Positions 55,267-64,000 are shown, counted from the first letter of the stretch. The stretch: 64,000 nt of DNA from DATFDN01 sp963767645 (GCA_963767645.1 CAVYEW010000004.1:310001-374000); one strand, 5' to 3'. Translations and numbers: made by a program. The notes: generated from the sequence alone by a model not told the origin.

Positions 55267-55823
55267 GTCAGCGACCGCAGCCGCGGCAGGATGTCCTGGC
55301 GCACGGAGTTGGCCGACAGGCCGCCGGTCCAGCGCCAGCGGACCACGCCCGCCGCGTCCACCGCGAAGCTTTCCGGGACGCCGTAGAGCCCGAAATCGAT
55401 CCCGACCGCCCCGCCCTCGTCGCGTGCAACCCGCACATACGGATCGCCGTAGCGGTCGAGGAAGCGGGTCGTGGCGTCCGGCTTGTCCTTGTAGGCGATG
55501 CCCCACAGCCTGATGCCGGCGCGCTGCAATTCGGCCAAGGCGGGCGCCTCCTGCGCGCACGGCACGCACCAGGAGGCGAAGAAGTTCACCACTGCCGGCT
55601 GTCCCTCCGCGGTGATCTCGGCGGTCGAGAAGCCGGAGGAGGGAGGCTGTCCGGGAAGGCTGAACGAGGGCAGCTTCTTGCCCACCAGCATCGAGGGCAG
55701 CGCGTGCGGGTCGTAGCGCCCCTCCTGCATCCGCAGCAGCAGCGCGGCGGCAGCACCGCCTGCTCCGGCAGCGACCGCCAGCGGCCCGAGCAGCAGGAGG
55801 CGGCGGCGCGTCAGCGTGTCCAT
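55263..55823 (-). CDS. ccmG: Thiol:disulfide interchange protein CcmG/DsbE
   Basis: The 186-residue thioredoxin-like protein has an N-terminal membrane anchor (LLLLGPLAVAAGAGGAAAALLL), FSLPGQPPSSG, VVNFFASWCVPCAQEAPAL with the active CxxC, and GVPESFAVDAAGVVRWRWTGGL. It keeps CcmH and apocytochrome reduced. It starts five bases after ccmF ends and overlaps ccmH. Confidence 0.95.
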   Translation of the reverse strand: MDTLTRRRLLLLGPLAVAAGAGGAAAALLLRMQEGRYDPHALPSMLVGKKLPSFSLPGQPPSSGFSTAEITAEGQPAVVNFFASWCVPCAQEAPALAELQRAGIRLWGIAYKDKPDATTRFLDRYGDPYVRVARDEGGAVGIDFGLYGVPESFAVDAAGVVRWRWTGGLSANSVRQDILPRLRSLT

Positions 55824-55827
55824 GGCA

Positions 55828-57798
55828 CTACTCCGCCGGCACGGGCTGCGGGGCGCGCTGCCGGCGCGACGGGGCGCCGACGCGCAGCCGCCGGTCGGCG
55901 AGCGACAGCGCCCCGCCCGCGGCCATCACCAGCGCGCCCAGCCAGATCCAGGGCGCGAGCAGGTTCATGTGCAGGCGCAGCACCACCGTGCCGTCGCGCT
56001 CCTCGCCGAGCACGGCATAGAGGTCGCGCAGACCATTGGTGGCGATCGAGGTATCGCTGACGGTCTGGCGCTGCGCTGTGAAGCTATGGCGCGAGGGGTG
56101 CAGCAGCGCGATCTCCCGGCCGCCCCTGGTGACGCGCAGATCCGCCTCGCGCGAGGCGTAGTTCGGTCCCGGCGCGTCGTGCAGGCCGAGCAGGGTCCAG
56201 TCGTAGCCGCCGACCGCGACGGTCTGGCCAGGCTTGACCGCGACCACCGCGCTGCTCGCCAGCGCCATGCCGGCGATGCCGGCGACGGTGACGCCAAGGC
56301 CGGCATGGGCCACGGCGGCGCCCCACACCGACAAGGGCTGCGCGGCCAGCCGGGCGCGGGTAGCGGCCCAAGGTTGGCGGAACAGGCGCACGCGCGACAC
56401 CAGCTCGGCGCTCGCTCCCAGGATCAGCCATGCGGCGGCGGTGAAGCCGAGCGCGGCGAAGGCCTGACGCACACCGAGGGCGGAAGCGATGCCGACCAGC
56501 GCGGCGGCCAGGGCCGCCCACCACAGCTTCATCAGCGCCGCGCCCAGATCGGCGCGCTTCCAGGGCAGCACCGGGCCGAGACTCATGGCGGCGAACAGCG
56601 GCGCGGCGAGCGGCAGGACGGTGTCGTGGAAATAGGGCGGGCCGACGCTCAGCTTGGCGCCGAAGGCGAGCTCGGCCAGCGGCGGATACATCGTGCCGGT
56701 CAGCACCACGGCGGCGATGGAGCAGAGCAGGATGTTGTTCAGCACCAGCGCGCCCTCGCGCGAGACCGGGGCGAACAGCCCGGCGGGCGCGAGCACCGGC
56801 GCGCGCAGCGCGAACAGCAGCAGACTGCCGCCGATCACCATCGCCAGCAGCGCCAGGATGAACACGCCGCGCGTCGGATCGTTGGCGAAGCTGTGGACCG
56901 AGTTCAGCAGCCCCGAGCGCACCATGAACGTGCCCGAGAGGCTGAGCGAGAAGGTGCCGATTGCGAGCAGGATGGTCCAGATCTTCAGCGCCTCGCGCTT
57001 CTCGACCACGATCGCCGAATGCAAGAGCGCGGTGCCGGTGAGCCAGGGCAGCAGCGAGGCATTCTCCACCGGGTCCCAGAACCAGTACCCGCCCCAGCCC
57101 AGCTCGTAATAGGCCCACCAGGAGCCGAGCGCGATGCCGCCCGTCAGCAGACACCAGGAGGCAAGCGTCCAGGGCCGCACCCAGCGTCCCCAGGCGGCAT
57201 CGACGCGGCCTTCCAGCAGCGCGGCGACCGCGAAGGCGAACGGGATCGCGAAGCCGACATAGCCCGCGTAGAGGATGGGCGGATGGATGGCGAGGCCGGG
57301 GTCTTGCAGGAGAGGGTTGATGTTCTGCCCTTCGACCGGCGGCGGCCAGATGCGGGCGAACGGGTTGGACACGGTCAGCGCGAACAGCAGGAAGCCGGAC
57401 GAGGTGAAGCCCAGCACGCCGATCACCCGCGCACGCAGGGCCGAGGGCAGGTTGCGTCCGAACAGCCCGACCACGCCGCCGCAAAGGGCGAGGATCAGGC
57501 ACCAGAGCAGGATCGAGCCCTCGTGGTTCCCCCAGGTTCCGGTGACTTTGTAGAACAGCGGCTCGATGCTGCTCGAATACTGAGCGATGCCGAGCACGGA
57601 GAAATCGTCCGCCAGCGCACTGGCGATCAGGCATCCGTAGGCGGTGGCGAGCGCGATGAGCTGGCCCAGGGCGAGCGCCGGCGCGGCGGCCATGAGGCGG
57701 GGGTCGCGCCGATGCGCCCCCCAGAGGGGCAGGACAGCTTGCGCGCCGGCGAGGGCGACGGCGAGCGCCAGGGCGAAATGGCCGAGTTCCGGGGTCAT
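55828..57798 (-). CDS. ccmF: Cytochrome c heme lyase subunit CcmF
   Basis: The 656-residue multi-helix membrane protein has the WWD-type region YYELGWGGYWFWDPVENASLLPWL, GTWGNHEGSILLW near the N-terminus and FMVRSGLLNSVHSFANDP. It attaches heme to apocytochrome c with CcmH and CcmI. Length is normal. A pair of palindromic repeats separates it from ccmE upstream, the widest gap in the operon. Confidence 0.97.
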   Translation of the reverse strand: MTPELGHFALALAVALAGAQAVLPLWGAHRRDPRLMAAAPALALGQLIALATAYGCLIASALADDFSVLGIAQYSSSIEPLFYKVTGTWGNHEGSILLWCLILALCGGVVGLFGRNLPSALRARVIGVLGFTSSGFLLFALTVSNPFARIWPPPVEGQNINPLLQDPGLAIHPPILYAGYVGFAIPFAFAVAALLEGRVDAAWGRWVRPWTLASWCLLTGGIALGSWWAYYELGWGGYWFWDPVENASLLPWLTGTALLHSAIVVEKREALKIWTILLAIGTFSLSLSGTFMVRSGLLNSVHSFANDPTRGVFILALLAMVIGGSLLLFALRAPVLAPAGLFAPVSREGALVLNNILLCSIAAVVLTGTMYPPLAELAFGAKLSVGPPYFHDTVLPLAAPLFAAMSLGPVLPWKRADLGAALMKLWWAALAAALVGIASALGVRQAFAALGFTAAAWLILGASAELVSRVRLFRQPWAATRARLAAQPLSVWGAAVAHAGLGVTVAGIAGMALASSAVVAVKPGQTVAVGGYDWTLLGLHDAPGPNYASREADLRVTRGGREIALLHPSRHSFTAQRQTVSDTSIATNGLRDLYAVLGEERDGTVVLRLHMNLLAPWIWLGALVMAAGGALSLADRRLRVGAPSRRQRAPQPVPAE

Positions 57799-57802
57799 GC
57801 GC

Positions 57803-57891
57803 GACCCCTCCCCCCAGCCCCCTCCCGCAAGGGGAGGGGGAGTGGTACCGGAAGCCCCCTCCCCTTGCGGGAGGGGGTTGGGGGAGGGGTC
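57803..57891. repeat. Inverted pair of GC-rich palindromic repeats (family A) between ccmE and ccmF
   Basis: The left copy (57803-57840, GACCCCTCCCCCCAGCCCCC to GCAAGGGGAGGGGG) and the right copy (57855-57891) are near-perfect reverse complements around a 14-base spacer. Together they could fold into a hairpin of about 37 pairs in the ccmE-ccmF message, a REPIN-like arrangement. It sits inside an operon whose other junctions overlap or nearly touch. Confidence 0.9.
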
Positions 57892-57898
57892 GGATTGA

Positions 57899-58402
57899 TC
57901 ATCGGGCCGCCACCGGCCTGGCGAGCCCGTCCCAGCCCGAGGCGCTGGGCGGCGGCCCGGCGCCTGGGTTCCAGCGCCCGCTTTTCTTCAATGCCTCCAC
58001 GACCTCCTTCGGCATGTAGTTCTCGTCGTGCTTGGCCAGCACCTCGGAGGCACGGAAGCTGCCGTCCGGGGCGACGGCGCCAAGGGCGACGATGCCCTGG
58101 CCCTCTCGGAACAAATCGGGCAGCACGCCGGCGTAGTCCACCCGCACGGCGGCGCGGCCGTCGGTGACGCGGAACACAGCCTCCGGGTGGCCATCGACCG
58201 TGGCGTGCCGCACGCTGCCCGCCTCCACCAGCCCGCCCAGGCGGAACACTCGGCCAGGCGAGGGCGCCTTGGCGGCGATCTCCGACGGCGAGATGAAGAA
58301 CACCAGGTTGCCGCTGAACGCCGATAGCGCGAGCGCGCTGGCCGAGCCGAGCCCCACGCCACAGGCCAGGAGCACATAGAGCCGCCGGCGCTTGCGGCTC
58401 AT
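57899..58402 (-). CDS. ccmE: Cytochrome c maturation heme chaperone CcmE
   Basis: The 167-residue protein has a membrane anchor (LYVLLACGVGLGSASALALSAF), GRVFRLGGLVEAGSV, and LAKHDENYMPKEV with the heme-binding His. It carries heme to CcmF. The ATG at 58402 overlaps the ccmD stop; a start at 58411 would overlap further. The C-terminal tail (SGRWNPGAG) is typical. Confidence 0.95.
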   Translation of the reverse strand: MSRKRRRLYVLLACGVGLGSASALALSAFSGNLVFFISPSEIAAKAPSPGRVFRLGGLVEAGSVRHATVDGHPEAVFRVTDGRAAVRVDYAGVLPDLFREGQGIVALGAVAPDGSFRASEVLAKHDENYMPKEVVEALKKSGRWNPGAGPPPSASGWDGLARPVAAR

Positions 58403-58554
58403 GCGCCCCACCCGGCGCGCCGCCGCGCGCGCGGGTCGATCGCGGCAAGCCGCCGCGCCGCGTTGCGCATCCGTGACCAGGCAGCGAACGCAAATCCGCC
58501 CGGGATCAGCAGGCCGAGCCCGTAGGCCCCCGCGATATACGGAAGGTGCGTCAC
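58399..58554 (-). CDS. ccmD: Heme exporter protein CcmD
   Basis: The 51-residue single-helix protein starts with a GTG and has HLPYIAGAYGLGLLIPGGF and AAWSRMRNAARRLAAID. These are the family's usual helix and basic end. It stabilises CcmABC-CcmE interplay. The start overlaps the ccmC stop in GTGA and the stop overlaps ccmE, so all three are coupled. It is short enough to be easily missed. Confidence 0.9.
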   Translation of the reverse strand: MTHLPYIAGAYGLGLLIPGGFAFAAWSRMRNAARRLAAIDPRARRRAGWGA

Positions 58555-59330
58555 GCCAGCCCCTCCGCTTCCATCGCGCGGGCTGTCAGCAGCGCCCTGA
58601 TCCGCCGCTCCATGACCGAAGCGCGCAGCCGCGCCGTGACGATGGCAGCGAAGCCGAGCGTATAGCCGAGCGTGGTGAACAGCAGCGGCCAGAGCATACC
58701 GACATACATGGTCGGCGCCCCGGTGAGCGTGATGGTGGCGGGCTGGTGCAGCGTGTTCCACCAATCGACGCTGAACTTGATGATCGGCAGGTTGACGACG
58801 CCGACCAGGGCGAGGATGGCGCCGGCCCGGTATCCGCGCTCGGGATTGTCGAACGCCCGCACCAGCGCGATGTGGCCCAGATAGAGGAAGAACAGCACCA
58901 GCACCGAGGTCAGCCGCGCGTCCCACACCCACCACGCGCCCCACATCGGCTTGCCCCAGAGGCTCCCCGTGGAAAGACAGAGCGCGGTGAAGGCGGCGCC
59001 TACCGGCCCGATCTCCACCGCCGCAAGGTCGGCCAGGGGATGGCGCCAGACCAGAGCGACGGCGGAGCTGAGCGCGAGCGACAGATAGCCCGCCGAGGCC
59101 AGCCAGGCAGCGGGGACATGCACATACATGATCCGCACCGCGTCGCCCTGCTGCCAGTCGGCGGGCGAGAACGCGAGGCCCCACACCAGGCCGATGCCGG
59201 TCAGCACCAGCGCGCCGGAGGCGAGCCACGGCAACACGCGGCCCGACAGGCGAAGGAAGCGCCCGGGGTTGGCGAAACGGTGCAGGCTGCCCGGCTGCCG
59301 CCGCGCAAAGCTGGTTGTCGTCATGCTCAC
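58551..59330 (-). CDS. ccmC: Heme ABC transporter permease CcmC
   Basis: The 259-residue six-helix protein has IMYVHVPAAWLASAGYLSL, the tryptophan-rich WGAWWVWDARLTSVLVLFFLYLGHIAL with a heme-contact His, and FSVDWWNTLHQPATI. It delivers heme to CcmE. It is the first ccm gene seen; ccmA and ccmB are not in the window. It is divergent from the GNAT gene. Confidence 0.96.
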   Translation of the reverse strand: MSMTTTSFARRQPGSLHRFANPGRFLRLSGRVLPWLASGALVLTGIGLVWGLAFSPADWQQGDAVRIMYVHVPAAWLASAGYLSLALSSAVALVWRHPLADLAAVEIGPVGAAFTALCLSTGSLWGKPMWGAWWVWDARLTSVLVLFFLYLGHIALVRAFDNPERGYRAGAILALVGVVNLPIIKFSVDWWNTLHQPATITLTGAPTMYVGMLWPLLFTTLGYTLGFAAIVTARLRASVMERRIRALLTARAMEAEGLA

Positions 59331-59460
59331 GAGACACTCCGACGGACTTATTAGCCCAGGAGATGCTGCCGATGAAGCTTTGGCGGAATTGCTTCATGGT
59401 AACGGATCGCGCATCTACTCACGGCGGGCGCAGACTGCAACAGCGCGCAAGGAGACGGCG

Positions 59461-59934
59461 ATGGCGGTGGAACCTGAGCTTCTGGTTGGCCACGAACCCT
59501 GGGCAGCGCTCGCGGTGCCGCCGCCAGGCATCGTCTTCGCGCGCGAGGAAGGCCGGCTCTCGGCCGAGGAGTTCATCGCCGTCGTGCGCAGCTCCGACCT
59601 CCAGCGGCCGGTGGACGACCCGGCCCGGATGGCGGCGATGCTGGCCAACGCCAACCTGGTGGTGACGGCACGCAGCACCGAGGCGCCCCACCGGCTGATC
59701 GGCGTCGCCCGCAGCCTCACCGACTTCGTTTATTGCTGCTATCTGTCCGATCTCTGCGTGGACGCGGATTGGCAGGGCCGCGGCATCGGGCGGGCGCTGA
59801 TCGCCGAGACCAAGCGCATCCTGGGTCCGGGGACCATGCTGCTCCTGCTCTCGGCGCCGAAGCCGATGACCTATTATCCGCGGCTCGGCATGGAGCCGGT
59901 GCGCAACGGCTTCATCATACGCCGCGATCTCTAG
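59461..59934 (+). CDS. GNAT-family N-acetyltransferase
   Basis: The 157-residue protein has LSDLCVDADWQGRGIGRALIAETKRI, the acetyl-CoA binding motif of GNAT enzymes, and FIIRRDL at the end. The ATG at 59461 has GGAGA upstream; longer starts are without homology. The acceptor is not known. It starts a plus-strand run with the DUF29 and EVE genes. Confidence 0.88.
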   Translation: MAVEPELLVGHEPWAALAVPPPGIVFAREEGRLSAEEFIAVVRSSDLQRPVDDPARMAAMLANANLVVTARSTEAPHRLIGVARSLTDFVYCCYLSDLCVDADWQGRGIGRALIAETKRILGPGTMLLLLSAPKPMTYYPRLGMEPVRNGFIIRRDL

Positions 59935-59953
59935 TCCGGGGGCGGAGCAAGAC

Positions 59954-60448
59954 ATGGATGACGTGAAGCTCGACGGCCTTGACGAGCGCGACGCCCTGGC
60001 CTGGGCCGAGCAGCAGTCCGAGCTGCTGCGCCGGCTCGCCGCGGGCGAGGCTGTGAACGACGTGGTGGACTGGCCCAACGTCATCGAGGAGGTGCAGGAC
60101 GTGGGGCAGTCGCAGTTGCGGGCCTGTCGGAGCCTGCTTCGCCAAGCGATGGTGCATCTGCTCAAGCTGCAAGCTTGGCCGGGCAGCTTGGCGGCGGAGC
60201 ACGGGCGCGACGAGGCAGGACGGTTTCTCGCCGACGCGGAGGACCGGTTCACGCCCTCCATGCGCCAGCGGATCGATCTAGATGAACGCTACGCAAAGGC
60301 GCTGTACTTCGTACAGGGAGCAACCGATGCTTCCGGCGCTCCGCGCCCGCTTCCCGTGGCTTGCCCCTTTGTCCTTGACGAGCTGTTGGCCAAGTACCCC
60401 GATATCGCTGCTTTGTCCGCCAAGCTGGCTCAGGCGTCGGCTGCATGA
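59954..60448 (+). CDS. DUF29-family protein
   Basis: The 164-residue protein has ALAWAEQQSELLRRLAAGE, DWPNVIEEVQDVGQSQLRACRSLLRQAMVHLLKL and a C-terminal ALYFVQGATDASG part. This is the all-helical DUF29 family, widespread in cyanobacteria and alphaproteobacteria, with no known function. The stop overlaps the EVE gene start. Confidence 0.9.
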   Translation: MDDVKLDGLDERDALAWAEQQSELLRRLAAGEAVNDVVDWPNVIEEVQDVGQSQLRACRSLLRQAMVHLLKLQAWPGSLAAEHGRDEAGRFLADAEDRFTPSMRQRIDLDERYAKALYFVQGATDASGAPRPLPVACPFVLDELLAKYPDIAALSAKLAQASAA

Positions 60449-60861
60449 CCCAGCACTGGCTCGTCAAGACCGAGCCGGAGGCGTTCTCCTGGGACCAGCA
60501 GGTGGCCAACGGCGTGGAGCCCTGGACCGGCGTGCGCAATCACGCGGCGAAGAACCACCTGAAGGCCATGCGCCGCGGCGACCGTGCCTTCTTCTACCAT
60601 TCCGGCATCAGCAAAGAGATCGTCGGCATCGTCGAGGTCGCGCGCGAGGCCTACCCCGACCCGACCGCCGAAACGGGCGATTGGGTGTGCGTCGACATGC
60701 GCGCCCTCGGTCCGATGCCGCGTCCGGTGAGCCTCGCCGCGATCAAGGCTGATCCGGCGCTGGCGGACCTGCTGCTGGTACGCCAGGGGCGGCTCTCGGT
60801 GCTGCCGGTCCCGGCGGCGCAGTGGTCGCGCATCTGCAGGATGGGAGGCTGGAAGGGATAG
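60445..60861 (+). CDS. EVE-domain protein
   Basis: The 138-residue protein has HWLVKTEPEAFSWDQQ, WTGVRNHAAKNHLKAMRRGD, FFYHSGISKEIVGIVEV and GDWVCVDMRAL, the full EVE (PUA-like) fold. EVE domains bind modified bases; this small stand-alone form is the common housekeeping type next to metabolic genes, not a defence fusion. It overlaps the DUF29 gene by four bases. Confidence 0.93.
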   Translation: MTQHWLVKTEPEAFSWDQQVANGVEPWTGVRNHAAKNHLKAMRRGDRAFFYHSGISKEIVGIVEVAREAYPDPTAETGDWVCVDMRALGPMPRPVSLAAIKADPALADLLLVRQGRLSVLPVPAAQWSRICRMGGWKG

Positions 60862-61014
60862 GCCGGCGCCCGCCTCTTGCCAGGATGAGGCGGTGCGGGT
60901 CTATGTGAACGCACGTCCGCATTTTGGCGTTCCGGATCGTGCCCGGCTGCTGCGTCCGTGGACGGCAGCGGCTTCGGAGCCGTACCGCGGCGCAGTTCAC
61001 GGAGGACAACGCCC

Positions 61015-62961
61015 ATGCCAGACATGGTTCACTTGGAGGAAGTCGTCCCAGTGCGTTCGGAGATCGCCGCGCGCGCGCATATCGACCGGGCCGGATACCA
61101 GAGGATGTACGAGCATGCCTCGCGCGAGCCGCACGCATTCTGGAGCGAGCAGGCACGCCGGATTCCCTGGATGAAGGCCCCGACCAAGATCAAGGACACC
61201 AGCTTCGAGGGCGACGTCTCGATCAAGTGGTTCGAGGACGGCACGCTCAACGCCTCCGCCGTCTGCCTCGACCAGCACCTCACGGCGCGCGGCGATCAGG
61301 TCGCGATCATCTGGGAGGGCGATGATCCCAACCAGAGCCGCTCCATTACCTATCGCGAGCTGCATAACGACGTCTGCCGCCTGGCGAACGCGATGAAGAA
61401 GCTGGGCATCGGCAGGGGCGACATCGTGACGATCTACCTGCCGATGGTCCCGGAAGCAGCCGTCGCGATGCTCGCCTGCGCGCGGATCGGCGCCATGCAC
61501 TCCGTGGTGTTCGGCGGCTTCTCTTCGGACAGCCTGGCGAACCGCATCCAGGACAGCAATTCCAAGCTGCTGATCACCGCCGACGAGGGACGGCGGGGCG
61601 GACGGCGCGTGCCGCTGAAGGTGAATGCCGATGCCGCGCTCAAGGACTGCCCGAGCGTGGAGCACGTGATCGTCGCCAAGGTCACAGGCGGCCAGGTCGC
61701 CATGCAGGACGGCCGCGACCTCGCCTACGACACGGTGCTCGCCGACGCCTCCCCTGACTGCCCGCCGACCGAGATGGGCGCCGAGGACCCGCTATTCCTT
61801 CTCTACACCTCGGGCAGCACCGGCAAGCCGAAAGGCGTGGTTCACACCACCGGCGGCTATCTGGTGTGGTCCAGCTTCACCCATGAGCTGGTGTTCGACT
61901 ACCACCCGGGCGAAGTCTATTGGTGCACTGCCGATGTCGGCTGGGTGACGGGGCACACTTACATCCTGTACGGGCCGCTCGCGAACGGCGCGACCACGCT
62001 GATGTTCGAGGGCATCCCGAGTTATCCGGACAGCTCGCGCTTCTGGCAGGTCGTCGACAAGCACAAGGTCAACATCTTCTACACCGCGCCCACCGCGATC
62101 CGCGCCCTGATGCGCGACGGCGAGGCGCCGGTAAGGAAGACCTCGCGCAAGTCGTTGCGCATCCTGGGCAGCGTCGGCGAGCCGATCAATCCCGAGGCGT
62201 GGCTGTGGTATTATCGGGTCGTCGGCGAACACCGCTGCCCGATCGTCGATACGTGGTGGCAGACCGAGACCGGCGGCATCCTGATCAGCCCGCTGCCCGG
62301 CGCCACCCCGCTCAAGCCCGGCTCCGCCACCTTGCCGCTGCCGGGCGTGCATCCGATCCTCGTCGACAATGACGGCCGTGAGCTGAGCGGGGCGACCGAG
62401 GGCAACCTGTGCATGGCCGATTCCTGGCCGGGCCAGATGCGCACGGTGTACGGCGACCACGAGCGGTTCGTGCAGACCTATTTCTCGACCTTCAAGGGCC
62501 TGTATTTCACCGGCGACGGCGCGCGCCGGGACGAGGACGGGTATTACTGGATCACCGGAAGGGTGGACGACGTCATCAACGTCTCCGGCCATCGCATGGG
62601 CACGGCCGAGGTGGAGAGCGCCTTGGTCGCCCATGCGAAGGTCGCCGAGGCGGCGGTGGTCGGCTTCCCGCACGAGCTGAAGGGCCAGGGCATCTACGCC
62701 TATGTCACCCTGATCGCCGGCGAGGAGCCGAGCGAGGCGCTGCGCAAGGAGCTAGTGGTCTGGGTGCGCCAGCAGATCGGCCCGATCGCCGCGCCCGACG
62801 CGATCCAATGGGCACCCGGCCTGCCCAAGACCCGCAGCGGCAAGATCATGCGCCGCATCCTGCGCAAGATCGCCGCCAACGAGACCGATTCGCTGGGCGA
62901 CACCTCCACCCTGGCGGACCCGTCCGTGGTCGGCGAGCTGGTGGAAAACCGGGTCCGGTGA
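61015..62961 (+). CDS. acsA: Acetate-CoA ligase
   Basis: The 648-residue AMP-forming enzyme makes acetyl-CoA from acetate. It has [20 protein letters not shown] (P-loop), [44 protein letters not shown] and the acetyl-Lys site in [16 protein letters not shown]. The ATG at 61015 has GGAGG nine bases upstream. Length is normal. It is monocistronic or leads into the dedA gene 34 bases downstream. Confidence 0.97.
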   Translation: MPDMVHLEEVVPVRSEIAARAHIDRAGYQRMYEHASREPHAFWSEQARRIPWMKAPTKIKDTSFEGDVSIKWFEDGTLNASAVCLDQHLTARGDQVAIIWEGDDPNQSRSITYRELHNDVCRLANAMKKLGIGRGDIVTIYLPMVPEAAVAMLACARIGAMHSVVFGGFSSDSLANRIQDSNSKLLITADEGRRGGRRVPLKVNADAALKDCPSVEHVIVAKVTGGQVAMQDGRDLAYDTVLADASPDCPPTEMGAEDPLFLLYTSGSTGKPKGVVHTTGGYLVWSSFTHELVFDYHPGEVYWCTADVGWVTGHTYILYGPLANGATTLMFEGIPSYPDSSRFWQVVDKHKVNIFYTAPTAIRALMRDGEAPVRKTSRKSLRILGSVGEPINPEAWLWYYRVVGEHRCPIVDTWWQTETGGILISPLPGATPLKPGSATLPLPGVHPILVDNDGRELSGATEGNLCMADSWPGQMRTVYGDHERFVQTYFSTFKGLYFTGDGARRDEDGYYWITGRVDDVINVSGHRMGTAEVESALVAHAKVAEAAVVGFPHELKGQGIYAYVTLIAGEEPSEALRKELVVWVRQQIGPIAAPDAIQWAPGLPKTRSGKIMRRILRKIAANETDSLGDTSTLADPSVVGELVENRVR

Positions 62962-62995
62962 GCGTCGCGCAAGTCCCGACAAAAGAGGTGTGACC

Positions 62996-63692
62996 GTGCC
63001 GAGCCCGCTACTCGCCCATGCCGGCTACGGCGCGGTCATGCTCGCCGTGGGAATTGAAAGCATGGGCATCCCCTTTCCGGGGGAGGCCACGCTGATCGCC
63101 GCGGCGGCGTACGCGGGCAGCACGCACAAGCTGAACATCGCGTTCGTGATCGGCGCCGCCGCCGTCGGGGCGATCGTCGGCGACAATATCGGCTTCTGGA
63201 TCGGCCGGGAGGTGGGACTTCGTCTGCTGGTCCGCTACGGCAAGCACATCCGCATGACCGAGCGGCGGATCAAGCTCGGCCAGGTACTTGTTCCAGCGCT
63301 ACGGCGGAGAGGTGGTGTTCTTCGGCCGCTTCGTGGCGGTACTGCGCGCGCTTGCCGCTTTTCTCGCCGGGGCAAACCGCATGACCTGGCCGCGCTTCCT
63401 GATCTTCAACGCCGCGGGCGGTATCGTGTGGTCCGGCGCGTACGGCATTGGCGCCTATATGCTAGGCAAACAGGTCCATCGCCTCGCCGGGCCGGTGGGC
63501 ATCGGGTTGGGCGTGATCGCGCTGATACTGATTGTGGGCGGAATGATCTTCCTGCGCCGGCATGAACATCAGCTGGAGGACGAGGCGGAACGCGCATTGC
63601 CCGGCCCGATCGAAGTCAACCCGCGCCGGCGGCTACGGGTCCGACCCGTCCCCCAGCCCCCGTCCGCAGGGGGAGGGGGAGGAGGCTCGTGA
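62996..63692 (+). CDS. DedA-family membrane protein, interrupted by a +1 frameshift, with repeat-derived tail
   Basis: The N-terminal part has [21 protein letters not shown] and [21 protein letters not shown]. One extra G at 63283-63284 shifts the frame between KLGQ and YLFQRYGGE, and the rest ([37 protein letters not shown]) continues in another frame. DedA proteins are thought to flip lipids or support membrane potential. Restored length is about 231 residues. The last 16 or so residues (QPPSAGG and glycines) are translated from a palindromic repeat. A GTG at 62996 fits AAAAGAGG better than the one at 62990. Confidence 0.87.
63643..63692. repeat. GC-rich palindromic repeat copy (family A) inside the dedA 3' end
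   Basis: GACCCGTCCCCCAGCCCCCG, then TCCGCAGGGGGAGGGGGAGG, matches the copies at 43018-43059 and 57803-57891, with a shorter middle. It supplies the last codons and stop of dedA. Confidence 0.75.
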
Positions 63693-63722
63693 CCCCGCCT
63701 TTGAGCCCGGGCTACAGGCGCC

Positions 63723-64000
63723 TCACAGCGGGTCCCACGAAAACACGTCGCCCGAGCGATCAAGCGGCATGAAGGACGCCTTGAACGCCGGCAACGCGTG
63801 CTCGGCGATCGTTTCGGGAGTCCAGCCCTCGGCGCGGTGGACGTAGCGGATCGGACGGGGCGAGCTGAACAGGATAAGCTCGTTCATCCGCGTGCCGAAC
63901 ACCTGGCCGCTGACATCGCGCGCGGCGTCGGAAGCGAGAAACACCGCCATCGGCGCGTTCTTGTCCGGCGTCATCTGCTTGATCTTCTCGACCCGCGCCT
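63723..64000 (-). CDS. Short-chain dehydrogenase, C-terminal part, cut by window edge
   Basis: The 91 visible residues include MTPDKNAPMAVFLASDAARDVSGQVFG, the usual end of SDR enzymes, where the last residues before the tail help close the NAD(P) site. The tail (RAEGWTPETIAEHALPAF) resembles alphaproteobacterial SDRs of unknown substrate. The start and the catalytic Tyr and Lys lie beyond the window. Confidence 0.8.
   Translation of the reverse strand, partial: ARVEKIKQMTPDKNAPMAVFLASDAARDVSGQVFGTRMNELILFSSPRPIRYVHRAEGWTPETIAEHALPAFKASFMPLDRSGDVFSWDPL

Noticed and set aside
56084..57634. Long minus-strand frame inside ccmF
   Set aside because: It is a shifted frame of CcmF with no recognisable motifs, while the true frame has the full WWD-type signature.
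55816..58167. 783-codon plus-strand frame opposite ccmF and ccmE
   Set aside because: It is antisense to two well supported ccm genes and of low complexity, so a coding role is unlikely.
60445..60861. EVE protein as a modified-DNA defence gene
   Set aside because: It is the short stand-alone form, with no nuclease fusion or restriction neighbours, and sits among housekeeping genes.

Overview
The window is a GC-rich alphaproteobacterial chromosome segment. Neighbourhoods such as thrC next to an M16 peptidase, mdh-sucCD-sucAB-lpd, sdhCDAB and ccmCDEFGHI fit Rhodospirillales, perhaps an Acetobacteraceae relative. That placement is inferred from gene content and order, because no rRNA gene is present. 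I found no rRNA, tRNA or CRISPR array.

Layout. 1-5 kb: M16 peptidase (cut by the window edge), threonine synthase, a small lipoprotein, a bactofilin and a frameshifted PfkB/adenosine kinase. 5-10 kb: a cyclopropane-fatty-acid synthase gene split by about 3.9 kb of lower-GC accessory DNA. This holds a small pseudogene, an SDH-type Clp-fold protease, an IS1595-family transposase, a DUF6471 protein and a membrane protein of unknown function. 10-21 kb: paaC and paaD without paaAB, a PhoR-like kinase, an AmpG-like permease, frameshifted nrdB, manC, a 2OG oxygenase, zapE and a DegP-type protease. 21-33 kb: the TCA block mdh-sucC-sucD-[decayed sugar kinase and GH65 phosphorylase]-sucA-sucB-[small membrane protein]-lpd, then pdxA. 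33-43 kb: an SMP-30 protein, frameshifted ftsH, a short metabolic run, then an accessory block (DUF1796-like protein, hexapeptide acyltransferase, exported protein, Stf0 sulfotransferase) and a higBA toxin-antitoxin pair. 43-48 kb: sdhCDAB with a small membrane protein between sdhA and sdhB, and a BKACE enzyme upstream. 48-54 kb: a P-type ATPase with HMA_2-like and DUF5132-like partners, HdeD, free-methionine-sulfoxide reductase and MarR. 54-59 kb: cytochrome c maturation ccmCDEFGHI. 59-64 kb: GNAT, DUF29, EVE, acetyl-CoA synthetase, frameshifted DedA and the end of an SDR.

Working together, the core genes describe aerobic respiratory metabolism. Acetate is activated by acs, the TCA cycle runs through mdh, suc, lpd and sdh, and c-type cytochromes are matured by ccm. 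The accessory content sits in the split cfa gene, the decayed sugar cluster between sucD and sucA, the 38-43 kb block and the P-type ATPase block.

Two themes recur. First, single-base frameshifts interrupt otherwise well conserved genes (the adenosine kinase, nrdB, ftsH, dedA and the IS transposase). They may be sequence errors, and should be checked on reads before any of these genes is called dead. Second, palindromic GC-rich repeats occur between genes (mdh/sucC, ccmE/ccmF) and inside the 3' ends of genes (higA, dedA), where they are translated as odd C-terminal tails. The most promising undescribed candidates are the HMA_2/DUF5132/P-type ATPase module, the two small single-pass membrane proteins embedded in TCA operons, the structured sucA leader, and the protease/membrane-protein island inside cfa.
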